Shown here: positions 34,815 to 45,626 of the stretch, in pieces | How positions within the stretch are numbered: the stretch's first letter is position 1 | How the letters are laid out: every line of letters starts with the position of its first letter | Source of the DNA: Cryptomeria japonica | Taxonomy: Eukaryota; Streptophyta; Pinopsida; Cupressales; Cupressaceae | Length of the DNA: 64,000 bases | Reading direction: 5' to 3' | Assembly: GCF_030272615.1 (NCBI RefSeq) | Contig: NC_081409.1 | Coordinates: 651,034,468 to 651,098,467 of the forward strand | Position numbers and translations under genes: made by a program | The notes under the pieces: generated by a model | Told to the model about the DNA's origin: nothing | What the model saw: the letters and a program-made list of their open reading frames with translations, nothing else | Databases searched by the model: none

Positions 34815-35620
34815 TATCAATATCCTATGCCTGAGTACAGTTCTGGTTAAACTCAATACCAGAGGCCTTAAACCTCTTACACAAACCCAATTCGATCACC
34901 TATGATCAACCAAAACCTCTGCATATGATTACAACTTTATTCACACATAGATATTCCCATAACCCACATACCACGATCCACTAAAAGATCTTACATCATA
35001 TTTATATCAACCTGAGACCTAAACAATTAGGTTGGCCACCTAAAAGATGATACAATAAATCCATTACATAATCCCACAAACCAATGATAAACCAAGTTGG
35101 CCTAAGACTGAAACAACATAAACCAATCAATAAATCCAACTCGTAATGCATTGGGAGCATCAACCAACGCATTACATAAATCGGTCCATAACCTAGCAGA
35201 ATAAGACCGGACCTATAATAGGTCGCTATAAGCCAAATGAAACACCACTAATCAACTGAAACATGAACATGATAACCATCAGCATCCTGATAACCTTCTA
35301 GAAGTCGCACCAACACCACTTATCGGATCCCTCCAAAGATCTTCAATAAATCTCTGTTGATAAAACCCCTACCTGTAACCAAAAGGATTACTAGAATAAA
35401 TGATTGCTTCTTAATCATCAAATCCCAAACCAACTGAATGTGATATGCATCAAGAACATATAAATAACCAATCCAAACCAATTCCACAAGCTGGAGCATA
35501 CCGGAGAAGATTTCCAGATCAACATCTTAAACCAGCCACTCTACCAAAACTCGGTAGAAAACAAGACAACTAGTGTTGACATCAATGCAACACATAATCA
35601 ATTCCTCCAAATGGCCAACA
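34815..35620 (-). repeat. Element C 3' LTR, truncated
   Basis: It ends GGCCAACA at the polypurine tract and matches 52,130-52,933 segment by segment (for example GATAACCATCAGCATCCTGATAA). The outer third, with the G-run stem-loop, is missing. Confidence 0.8.
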
Positions 35621-36063
35621 ATCTCCCCCTTTGGCATTGACAACAACACTAGATGTGATAAATATCCAAGTGTCGAGAAATGCCAAACAAATCTCCCCTA
35701 AAGGAACACATCCAACAATCTCCCAAAAATGATATGACAATGAAGTTCTAAAACAAATATCTCTATACCAATTAACCATCCATAGAGCTGAACCAAACTC
35801 CCCCAATGGGATACAACCAATCTGAAATTTTGTTCCTCCCCCTTTGACTAATATCTCTGTTAAGCTCTATTTTTCATATAAATATCTCTCCCCCTTTGAT
35901 ATCAATGCCAAGAATCTGACATAAACATCAAAGAAAAATCATAAATCTTCTGAACCACATAGTTGACTACTCCCCCTGAGTAGTAGCACCAACACATCAA
36001 TCCAGAATGAATAATAGTTCTAATAATGCATGTCATACTAATGCCAGTCAACATCACTCAAGT
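35621..36063 (-). promoter_or_regulatory. Element C polypurine tracts and 3' untranslated region
   Basis: GCCAAAGGGGGAGAT abuts the LTR on the minus strand (35,621-35,635). Additional tracts lie at about 35,836-35,846 (AAAGGGGGAGGAA), 35,886-35,898 and 35,970-35,980. No ORF is seen. Confidence 0.65.
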
Positions 36064-36320
36064 CTCTACCGAAGGGGAAAAAACTCCCCATCTGTCTCTG
36101 AAGTACTCAAATGATTCCTCAAATTAATCTGACTTAATTTGCTGCCACCTTCTCCTTTGGAAAATTATATTTAATTGAAATATGCTTTGTCTTAGAATGA
36201 AATATCGGATTCTTTGATATGTCAATAGAGACAGAGTTATCATAGTGAATAACTACCGGTTCATTACAAGCTACCCTTATATCCTTTAGTAATTGCTTCA
36301 TCCATAGAACAAGAAAGAAA
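36064..36320 (-). pseudogene. Element C Copia RNase H fragment
   Basis: Minus-strand translation gives LKDIRVACNEPVVIHYDNS, IDISKNPIFHSKTKHISIKY and then a frame-broken tail ending GSFFPFGRD. This matches the Copia RNase H C-terminal half, as in Copia-2. It has stops within VAAN-stop-VRLI. The N-terminal half and most of RT are deleted. Confidence 0.75.
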
Positions 36321-37310
36321 ACTTCACCGGATGAGCCTATCTGATTACTTATATCTCTAGCCCAATCTGCATTTGAATATGCTCATAGAGTAAAGTCATC
36401 ATAAACCAAAATCCATACCTGAAAAATCCTTGAAAATATCTGAAAATCCTAGCTACCGGAGCAAGGATTCAACATAATCAATTCCTTCCTTCTGAGAATA
36501 TCCTTTTTGAACCAATCAAGCCTAGTTCCAATAACATCCAAGTCCATGTGTTGTCCTTTTCTAACTGATCGAATTCCTCTTCCATAGCTCTCATCCAACA
36601 TTCATCCTTACAAGCTTCATTGACTGATGTCAGTAAAGAAATTAAGAATACCTCATCAGCTTCTAACCTTCTTCTTGTCAAATAAACCGATCTTTTGAAT
36701 GATTCAACCTTACATACCTAGGAGTATTCTGACTTTCTGTTTCTCTGCTATGTTCTTCAATTACTGTTGAATTTTTTGATACTGTCGAAGTAACTAGTTC
36801 AACATTTTGTTCCAGTACAAGTATTACCAGTTCAGTTATAACCATTTCCACTTCCAGTTCTCTCTCATAAGTTATGATTTGACCTTTGTTCAGCTCATCC
36901 ACCTTGACATTATCACTCTCCACAATTCTCTGCAATCTTTTATTGTAACACTGGTAAACCAAACCAAATCCAAGATCAAAGATCTAAGATCCAATAAATC
37001 TTCGTCGATTAAGCTTCAAACTGACTTCTCCAAAGTCTAAAACAAGCTTTCAAACCATTTCTAGGGGCAATGGAAGATCTATCATTAATTTGCCTCCCCT
37101 AAGGCAAATGTCTTAGTTACCGAATGAGTTTCCTACCGGTGCAAGAACATTCTGGTCTGTCAGTTGAGTAACTGGGGTATTTGCCTCTACTGAATGAACA
37201 TATGTAGAATTTTATTCTGTTGATTGATCCTTAGACTTCATAACCCACTTCTCCTCATGCTCCTTCTAAATATCATCAACATTCTTCTTTCCCTTATCAT
37301 TAAATTATCA
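36321..37310 (-). pseudogene. Element C Copia integrase-tail and RT remnants
   Basis: Readable pieces on the minus strand are VYQCYNKRLQRIVESDNVKV (36,962), typical of the region after Copia integrase. Next come RYVRLNHSKDRFI and TRRRLEADEVFLISLLTSVN (36,681), the lead-in to RT, and [10 protein letters not shown] (about 36,490). Frameshifts and stops are frequent. Protease and the integrase core are deleted, so ORF1 passes almost directly into this region. Confidence 0.6.
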
Positions 37311-38295
37311 CTACCTGCCGGTAGGTTCTTGATTCTACAAAATTTAGCAAAATGTCCTACTTTGTTTCATGCATAAAAAGTGAAATTATTCTTCTGAATT
37401 GCCTTATTGTAACCTTGACCATTCCTTGACCTACATTGATTAGCCATATGTCCAAATTTTCCACATGCATGACATCTCACATTCATTCTACAATATTTTG
37501 TCCTATGACCATACTTTTTACAATTTGAACACTGACTAGGAACTGCATTATTATTATGATTTTCTCTATTTCTGCATTGACTTTCTCTATGACCAAACTT
37601 GTTGCAAACAAAACATCTACCATTAAATTTATGTGCATTGGTTTGTCTTACTAGTGATCTATGATTCCAGTTGTCCTTCTGACCGGATGTATCATCCTGA
37701 TTTGCAGTACTGGAGATTTCTCCATGCTCAAATCCAAGACCTCTAGTGTCTCTAGTGTCCCTTTGATCCTTCAATAATTCATCAAGCTTAGTAGAACTAA
37801 CCTTGAACTTATCTTTTTACTCATTTCCAGCATCCAAATCTCCTCTTAGGACTGTCACCATTCTTTCCAACTCTTGCTCATTATTCTATGATTCAACCAA
37901 TTCAGTTCTCAACACATCATTCTCATGCACCAACCTAATTCATTCCTCATATATATTTTTCAGAGATATAGCAATATTTTCTTCATTCTTCTTTCGGTCT
38001 TCGATCTCCTTAAACATCCTCATGGTAAGGGCTTGTATTTCATTCTTCATAAAACCATTCTCCTGACTCAACTAGTGACATAATTCCTTAAAGCATTATT
38101 GTCTCCATGATCCTGACTTTGTAATTGATCACAAAGTTCGTTCCTTTTAGCTTGTGCAGATGACAACCTCTCCTGTAGAGTAAAGATGAATTCTTTCACA
38201 GATCTCAACTCATCTTACAACTTTATGTTCCTCAACCTTTCAACATCATAGTCTTCAAGAGCTACTTTAAGTTCCTTCCTCGAACTTATCTCCAT
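37311..38295 (-). pseudogene. Element C ORF1: coiled coil plus CCHC knuckles
   Basis: ATG at 38,295 (MEISSRKELKVALEDYDVER) lies about 55 bases past the PBS, as in A, B, D and E. The coiled-coil part is broken by several frameshifts (38,200-37,800). The zinc-knuckle half is well preserved (37,774-37,367): CFVCNKFGHRESQC, CSNCKKYGHRTKYC, CHACGKFGHMANQC, then a fourth with its first Cys and the next lost (FYA-stop-NKVGHFAKFC). Its presence next to Copia pol supports a Gag role for this protein. Confidence 0.78.
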
Positions 38296-38349
38296 AGATT
38301 TCGGATACAGGATCTTCCTGAAGCTATTAGACTTATTCTGAGGCACCAA

Positions 38350-38361
38350 GTTCTGATACCA
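38350..38361 (-). other. Primer-binding site, element C
   Basis: On the minus strand TGGTATCAGAAC, one base off the initiator Met-tRNA complement, lies two bases from the LTR start at 38,364. Confidence 0.8.
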
Positions 38362-38363
38362 AT

Positions 38364-38438
38364 TGTTGGGATCCAAGAACACTAAGAGGGGGGGGGTGAA
38401 TCGGTGTTCTGTCGGAATGATGAAATTTAACCATATTA
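38364..38438 (-). repeat. Element C 5' LTR, proximal 75 bases
   Basis: Begins TGTTGGGATCC and carries the stem-loop GAACAC/GTGTTC around a G-run (38,377-38,409). It is interrupted by element D. TATTA at 38,434-38,438 is repeated at 51,813-51,817. Confidence 0.85.
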
Positions 38439-39267
38439 TGTTAGATTCAATGACAGTCCCAAAGACACTGAGAGGGGGGGTGAATCAGTGTCTAACCAGT
38501 TAGTGGAATTTTTTAACTTATTTATATCTTTGCAACTCAAAACAGTGTACTTGTAAACAAGAATTAGTGCAGTAAAGAGAAATAATAGAGACAGTATAAA
38601 TGCACACCATAACACAAAATATTTTAATGAGGAAACTCGGTGTGGGAAAAACCTCGGTGGGATTTGTGACCCACAATATTTACTAGCCAATATGAATAAA
38701 TATTACTTACAATAGGGGCATGCACATGTACGAAGGCCAACTGCTTGGAGTGCACTACTCAAAAGAGTCTCACTGACTACAATATGGATAATTAAATCCA
38801 ATATAATGTACTACTCAAAAATAGCATCTCTAATGCCTGGTTCAGTACTAGTTTAAGCTCAGTCATATACCTTAACCAAAACCTTTCGCTATCTTTACAT
38901 ATATTTTGTCCTTCATTCTTACAATTCCATTCTTATTCATTCCTATCCATTCCTTTACAAAAATGATCTATAAGATCTCATATATATGAGTCCTTTACAA
39001 TACACTAAGTCAGCTTACAAATAATTAATTACATTTATGATATAATTCATATAAGCAAAACTTTATCCCATGTCGCCTTGAGAGCCAGTATACTTCATTT
39101 CTGATGAATTTGCATGTCGTTGAAAGTGTCTATCGGTGTCGGTGCCTGCTGGTGTATGATGTCTTGAAATGCCTATGCATGTGTAGAAACATGTTGCCAT
39201 TTGGTTGCCATTTGGTTGCCATCAATGACAACATCAACAATTCTCATTAGAGTGTAGAATGCCAACA
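38439..39267 (-). repeat. Element D 3' LTR
   Basis: 829 bases, TGTTAGATTC to GCCAACA. Perfect 8-bp stem GACACTGA/TCAGTGTC around a G-run (38,464-38,492). Contains GAGGAAAC...GGGAAAAACCTCGGTGGGA near 38,640. Confidence 0.9.
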
Positions 39268-39501
39268 ATCTCCCCCTTTGGCATTGATGGCAACAATCAT
39301 GAGAAAAATCCAAAACTGCTATCCAAAAATGAAATCTAAAAAGAAGTGCGCTCCTCCTGAGCAGGTGATCTCCTCTGTGTATTTATTTTCTCCATACTAC
39401 TCCTAATTTTTCTCCATACTACTCCTTATTTTTCTCCATACTACTCCCCCTTTGACATCAGTGGCAAATGATGTAAAAAAGAATCAAAGAATACAAAAAT
39501 G
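39268..39501 (-). promoter_or_regulatory. Element D polypurine tracts and 3' untranslated region
   Basis: GCCAAAGGGGGAGAT abuts the LTR (39,268-39,282). A second tract, AAAGGGGGAGTAGT, is at 39,441-39,455, the last unit of a threefold repeat of about 25 bases (39,385-39,450). Confidence 0.75.
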
Positions 39502-42500
39502 CTACCTCATCGCCTATAACTGGTTGGTTACAATTTGAAAAATATCCACCAAAATTAGATTTAGGCTCTACATAAATTTGTTGTTATCGGAGAGAATGGT
39601 CTCAGTCTGCTGGATCATGTCGGTTAGATAGTGCATCTGTTGCTCCGGTGACCGTTCTCCTTGAACTGTTGCCTTTGATAGCTCAACCCGCTGAGTAATG
39701 AGACTGTCCAATTTTGGACCAAGTTTACTTTTGAGTTCTCAGGCCTTTAACCTTATCCTTTCTTTCTCTTTCTCAAGTTTCTCTAACTTCTCCTCAAAAA
39801 CTACCATTTCCTGCTCAAAAACTGAGATAAGTCCAGAAGAACCTATCATATTATCTACAATATCATCAATTTCTTTTTGTGTCTTCTTGATTTCCTCATC
39901 TATATCCTCAGTCAGACGGTGAGCCTTGCAAGGTTCTCTATACATGTCCTTATATTCCAAAATTGTTGAGTTGAGTACTGGTAATAATGAATCCATATGC
40001 TCAGTTCAGTTTTTAATCGTTTTCTCAAAGAATTCTCCTTTCTCTTTATCTACTCTTTCCTTTATAGTATCCTCATTCACCTTATCTATAGTTATGACAT
40101 TTTCAGCAATGATTTTGGACAATGTGTCCAATTTACCTAAAGAATCATTAATGTGATCTATCTTACAGGTAGGTGCAATCATCTTCAAGATAGGTAATGT
40201 GTTATCAATAGCCTTAAATGCTAAGGCATTGTTGTTATCCTCTTGATATAATCCAATAGAACATCTGTTATGTTAGTGGGTCTGAATTCTCCAATGGATG
40301 TGCTTGGTTCTACTATGGATTTCCTCTCAACAGATACTTGCCCAATTACCTTTGCTATTTCCTCCTTATTTCCATCAATTGCTTCCTCTTTACTTACATT
40401 TTCTTTTGGTTTCTATGTTTGTGTTTGTACCTCTACTTTTTATGGTTTCTCAGTGTTAGTGTCCTTATCCTCTGTTGGTTTCTCTATCTCTAGTTCCTTA
40501 TCTTATGTCGATATCTCAGTCTTCTAAGAGTTAACAGTGTGTATCGATATCTCAGAGATCTTACTGTCCTTAACATCATCTGCCTTAACCTCTACAGTCT
40601 CTTTATCCACAATAATGTTAATATCCTGTGTATCCACATTCATGGTGAAAAATATTTTAGACTCTGGGTTAGTGTCATCATGAGTTACTTCATAAGTAGC
40701 CTTATTCGGTTGATTTTCTGTATGTACCGGTGATGCTGAAGTTAATGGAGGGGTGTCCTAAGATGATGGAGGGATGTTATATGTTACCTTTATAGCAGGT
40801 ACACCACCAATCTTGCCATTCCCTTTGTCCTTTCGATACACCTTAGCAAAATATTTATCTATTTTCTATCTTTCCTTTTCCTCTTTCTTTTCTTTTTGAA
40901 CAAAAAAGATATCCCATTTGTCCTTAGTTTCATTAGCAATCTCTTTCAGTCTACCAACCATTAGGCTAACCTATCAGTGTCCACTGATAAAAACTGATCG
41001 GTTTGCTTTAGAAATTAGTTCATCAATTTCCTCTCTAGAGTTTACAAGGTGTACTACCAATAATGCTTCAACTTTTAGCTTTTTATCTAGTTTCATCAAT
41101 GACATTCTTTTAGCTTCTAGTCTTAGATATAAGTCATTTGGTAGATCCTCTACAACTTCAATCAAAACCTTCTTATAGATGTCTAAGTGCACAATTATAC
41201 TGGCCTCGATAGTTTCCTTGTCTGAATCTTTGTAAGAATGATAGTATTTATTCACATTGAAAAGATTTCCATCCTGTATTATCTCATTTACCAGTTCCTC
41301 CAGTGTCAGGGTATCCGGTGTCTTAGTTTGTTTCTTCTTTGGAGTTAGTTTCTTTTTAGGTTCCCTTATAGCTTGATGCTTCTTCCTCAAGGTTCTAGTC
41401 CTTTTGGGAGAAGGAGAGGGTACCGATGAGGGTTTCCTCTTCTTTCTTTCAACTCTTTTGAACTCTGCTACTTTCCCACTCTCTATATCTTAAGAAGTAA
41501 CAACCGGTGAAACATGAGCTTCCAGTTTCAATCCTTCTAGTTCATTGGCAGATATACCACTTATGTTCATTACATTTTCTTTAACCTCTTTGGCCATCTT
41601 GGATGCATCTCTGATAAACTTTTCTCTCCTTTTTCTCTATTCTGCATTGAAACAACACTCTCAATGGTCTTAGCATTACCAAAAATTTCTTCAGATGGTT
41701 CTTTAGGTGCATCAAGTAGTGTTTAAGCATATGTTTCAAGAATGGGTAAATCAACTTCATAACCCATTTTAGTAACCCAAATAGTTCTAGGACTAACTGC
41801 TTCCATCCATGTCTCATCATGTTTGATTACAAAACATATTTGCTTGTCATACTTGTCTACTATGCTCTGGGGTAACCTTTCTCTAGCTCTCATCTTACTC
41901 TGAAAGTTTTTGAAGTAATCTGTTATAATGTTGTCACTGTTAGAGTCCATACCGGTGATAGCTTCCTTTATTTGTTTGCCTACCCAAATGTCATATCCAA
42001 AGTCCTTATGACCAATGTTGGGTATCTCTTTGGTGAATTAAAGCATTAGACACACAAGTAGGTTGCCAAAATGAAATGTCCCTTTCTTGTCACCCTTAAT
42101 CTTTTTCAGGTTGTCTATTAATTCATATTTAATCCATTCACAAATATCAATCTTAGCATTATTCTTTACCATCTCATATGCATTATGAATACATAAGCTG
42201 AAAACTGAATTCAATCTGTTTGCATGAGTTACTTTGTATCCAAGTACCATACTCACATATCTCACATTAGCATTAGTAATATCATTAACCCTAAGAGATC
42301 TATTGTCAAATGTAGCTCTGGTTAACTCCATAACTCCCTTGTTAGGGATCTTCTTAGTTTTGTCGGGCCTACTATCAGTTGAGGGTAAACCAGTAACTGC
42401 CTTGATTGCTTCCTTAGAGATTTTAAAAACAGAGTCAAGCCACATGAACTCTACTCAGAACTAGATGGACTACCTCCTTAGGAAATTCAGGTATGTTCAG

Positions 42501-42806
42501 TATCTCAATGAATCCTAAGTCTTCAACTATCTTATGCTCTGATTTAATTAAACCTTGTCCATCAATAAGGACACCACTGTACATGTTCTCCAAATAATTG
42601 GTTCCTAGATTTTCTATGTTGCAGTGAATGTACATTCTAGGGTCTTTGACAAAAGCGACTCCCTTTGCAATTTTTGAAAAAGCTCCGATAGAATCATCTT
42701 TCTTGGAAATTTTAGGGATAATTTTAAACATAGGGCTAGGGTGCTTAATGTTTTCTACCACAGTAGGGTTTGCAATAAACTCAGGTACAAAAGATGAAGA
42801 TGCCAT
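39502..42806 (-). pseudogene. ORF2 of element D, unknown protein, broken
   Basis: It starts at ATG 42,806 (MASSSFVPEFIANPTVVEN). It has all the ORF2 blocks: N-terminal region to about 42,040 (GLPSTDSRPDKTKK, RSLRVNDIT, DKKGTFHFGNLLVCLM), then RERLPQSIVDKYDKQICF with WMEAVSPRTIWVTKMGYEVD. The basic region and the block with LVNEIIQDGN and LHLDIYKKVLIEVVEDLPND follow (41,390-40,974). A Thr/Ser-rich variable region and a coiled coil (40,188-39,502: DTLSKIIAENVITIDKVNE, EQEMVVFEEKLEKLEKEKER) close it. It spans about 1,101 codons, slightly shorter than the others. Several stops and frameshifts are present. Function unknown. Confidence 0.72.
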
Positions 42807-43108
42807 TTTGAAAGATAAATACCTCTTGCTTGAAATCCTTGGATGCCTAAAAAACACTTCGAAGCTTGCCTTTAGAATGCCCTTGTTCAATTTCGCACTC
42901 TCTAAATGCTTGAATGCTTGGTGAATGAAAGTGAGGGTTTTTTGGTGTTATATAACCAAAAAATTCTTCAAAAACTGCATTAAATGCTCGTCAGTTAAGT
43001 GAGAACTTAACATATCTGCTGGTAAAGAAGAAGTGTATCTTCTTCCAATCAACTGAGGGTAAAATGCATGATTTTCAATTTGCTGTAATACCCCCTAAGG
43101 ATTGTTCC
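42807..43108 (-). promoter_or_regulatory. ORF1-ORF2 spacer with TATA-like box, element D
   Basis: 302 bases. On the minus strand GTTATATAAC (42,957-42,948) precedes TTTCATTCACCAAGCATTCAA by about 25 bases. Same arrangement and length as in A and B, although the TATA sequence itself differs. Confidence 0.5.
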
Positions 43109-44218
43109 TTAGTTAGATGAAGAATCTTCTATTGGAGGGTTACTCTGTTCAACCAGTGTAGAGACAGATTCATCAATTTTCTGATCTCCCTTCTTAATCC
43201 ATTGTTTTGAAAATTATTGCTTTATTTCATTTACCTTTTCTTTTCCCTTCACACTAGATCCTTTATTGTTTGTTGAGATAGTCTTGCTTCTACAAAATTT
43301 TGCAATATGCCCAATCTTGTTACATGCATAACAAGTTACATTATTCCTCTGAATAGCTTTTCCATATCCTTGATCGTTTTGTGATCTGCATTGATTAGAT
43401 AAATGTCCAAATCTACCACAAACATAGCATTTCACATTCATTCTACAATTTTCTAAATTGTGACCAACTTTGTTGCATTTGGAACATTGACCGGTGGGTA
43501 AGTTTGTATTCTGATCATTTCTAAATCTGCACCGATTTTCTCTATGACCAAATTTGTTGCAATTGAAACATTTCCCTTTAAATTTATAAGCATTAGGTTT
43601 TCTTACCAGTTTACTGTGATCTTCATTGTTTGCAGTCCTGAAACTTTCTCCATGTTCAAATTCAAGTCCAATTATATCTCCATCATGTTTTTGTCTTTTC
43701 AGCATGTCATCAAGTCTTTCTGAACTTTTCTTGAATTTGTCTTTGTGTTCATTTGCAGTGATCAACTCATTTTCAAGAATTCCAACTTGTCTCACAAGCT
43801 CTTCTTTATCATGTTACATGTGAATCAGATTTGTCCTTAGCATATCAATTTCATGACAAAGTCTCAGATTTTCATTACCTCCATCATTAAGTCTTCTAGT
43901 CAAATCTTCTTCATTATTCTTTCTATCTTCAATATCCTTACATAGCCTCATGGTTAAATCTTGCATTTCATTCCTCATGTTGGTGTTCTCTTGTCTTAAC
44001 TTATCTGCAATATCACTAAGAGTTGATTTTTTATCATCATGTTTCTGCATTTTCTCATGAAGTTCTTTTATCTTATTTTGTGCTATAACCAAGTTCTCCT
44101 GAAGTCCTTTAATGAATTCCTTAGCAGTCCTCAGATCATCTTCAAGTTTGATATTCTTCAATTTTTCTACATCAAAATCTTCAAAAGCTCCTTCTAACCA
44201 TTTTCTTAAATTCTCCAT
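43109..44218 (-). pseudogene. ORF1 of element D: coiled coil plus four CCHC knuckles, nearly intact
   Basis: 370 codons in a single frame with two in-frame stops (43,814 and near 43,213). Both are TAA where relatives suggest Gln. Residues 1 to about 170 are heptad-like coiled coil (KLRQENTNMRNEMQDLTMRL, RLNDGGNENLRLCHEIDMLR). Four CCHC knuckles of form C-x2-C-x4-H-x4-C sit at about residues 217-230 (CFNCNKFGHRENRC), 245-258 (CSKCNKVGHNLENC), 264-277 (CYVCGRFGHLSNQC) and 296-309 (CYACNKIGHIAKFC). The tail has KGKEKVNEIKQ and ends EDSSSN. Zinc knuckles suggest nucleic-acid binding and a Gag-like role. I see no capsid (UBN2) fold signature. Confidence 0.85.
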
Positions 44219-44275
44219 CTGTACCAGTTTTAGAATCTTCCTCAAGGTGTTAGGCTTTTGAAAATGGAGGACCAA

Positions 44276-44287
44276 GATCTAATACCA
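44276..44287 (-). other. Primer-binding site, element D
   Basis: On the minus strand TGGTATTAGATC, two or three changes from TGGTATCAGAGC, lies two bases from the LTR. Confidence 0.7.
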
Positions 44288-44289
44288 AT

Positions 44290-44597
44290 TAATAGATTCA
44301 ATGACAGTCCCAAAGACACTAAGAGGGGGGGGTGAATCAGTGTCTAATCGGTTAGTGCAATCTTTAAACTTATTTATATCTTTGCAACTCAAAACAATGT
44401 ACCAGTAAACAAGAATTAGTGCAGTAAAGAAAAATAATAGAGACAACATAAATGCACACCATAACAAAAAATATTTTAACGAGGAAACCCGGTGTGGGAA
44501 AAACCTCGATGGGATTTGTGACCCACAATATTTACTCACTGGCCAATATGAATAAATATAACTTACAATAGGGGCTTGCACATGCAGGAAGGCCAAC
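44290..44597 (-). repeat. Element D 5' LTR, first part
   Basis: Starts TAATAGATTC (TG mutated). GACACT/AGTGTC stem at 44,315-44,344. Ends with CCAAC, the target duplicated by element E. Confidence 0.88.
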
Positions 44598-45422
44598 TAT
44601 TAGGATTAATGATAGTCCCAAAGATACTGAGAGGGGGGGGGGGTGGGGGGGGGGGGGGGGGGGGGGTGAATCAGTATCTAACCAATTTACAAAATATTTA
44701 ACCTTATTAAGAATTTTGCATTCGAAAACAGTGTACCGGGAAATAAGAATTAATGCAATAAACAGGAATAGTAAAGACAACATAGAAAACACACCATAGC
44801 ACAAGATGTTTAATGAGGAAACCCGGTGTGGGAAAAACCTTAGTGCGATTTGTGACCCACAATATTCACTCACTGGCCAATGAATAAATATTACTTACAA
44901 TGAGGGGACTGCACATGCAGGAAGGCCAACTGCCTAGAGCTCACTGCTCAATAAGAGTCTCACTAACTATAAAAATGGATTATCAAAATCCAATACAATG
45001 TACTGCTCCAAATCAGCATCAACTATGCCAGGTTCAGTACCGGTTTAAACTCATTCTATAACCAAAACCTTCATTGTCAACTTATATCTCCTTATACAAA
45101 AATATCATTCATTCATGCTATCCTTCTACCATACTTCTTACACAAAATGACCTATAAGATCTCATACATATATACGAGTCTTTTACAATATGCCATGTTA
45201 GCTTTTACAAAAGATAATTACAGTAAATACAATAAACAAAAGATTATTCCCTGCCTATTGGAGTGTCAGTATGCATTGTTGCCACTATCGATGAAGTGCC
45301 TTTCGGTGTATGCAGATGTCTATGCCAGTGACGGTGCCTACAAGTGGCTTTACTAGATGAGTGCTATAATGTTGCCATCAATGACAACACCGTCATTCTC
45401 ATAAGAGTATAGAATGCCAACA
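44598..45422 (-). repeat. Element E 3' LTR with expanded G-run
   Basis: 825 bases, TATTAGGATTAATG to GCCAACA. The stem GATACTGA/TCAGTATC (44,623-44,678) encloses a G tract of about 34 bases broken by one T (44,633-44,666). Other copies have 6-12 G. Confidence 0.9.
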
Positions 45423-45626
45423 ATCTCCCCCTTTGGCATTGATGGCAACACTCATGAGAAAAATCCAAAAACTGTTTCCAAAAAGTGAAGTCCAAAAAGT
45501 TACCAGAAATATGTGCTCCTCCTGAACAGATGATCTCCTCTGATTAAAATTTTTTCTTTGTCCACTACTCCCCCTTTGACATCAATGAAAAAGGTTGTCA
45601 AAAATTGTCAAACGAGTGCAAAAATG
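45423..45626 (-). promoter_or_regulatory. Element E polypurine tracts and 3' untranslated region
   Basis: GCCAAAGGGGGAGAT abuts the LTR (45,423-45,437). A second tract, TCAAAGGGGGAGTAGT, lies at about 45,566-45,581, and CAGGAGGAGCAC lies at about 45,512-45,523. Confidence 0.75.

Noticed and set aside
44532-44873. Hydrophobic ORF in LTRs (with LFLFTALILVYRYT-like segments and a poly-Pro run), also at 38,436-38,690, 57,163-57,300 and 63,030-63,240
   Set aside because: It recurs because the LTR core is conserved at the nucleotide level. The poly-Pro comes from the C-run, the start varies, and it crosses the LTR end into the leader. No sign of protein-level selection is visible.
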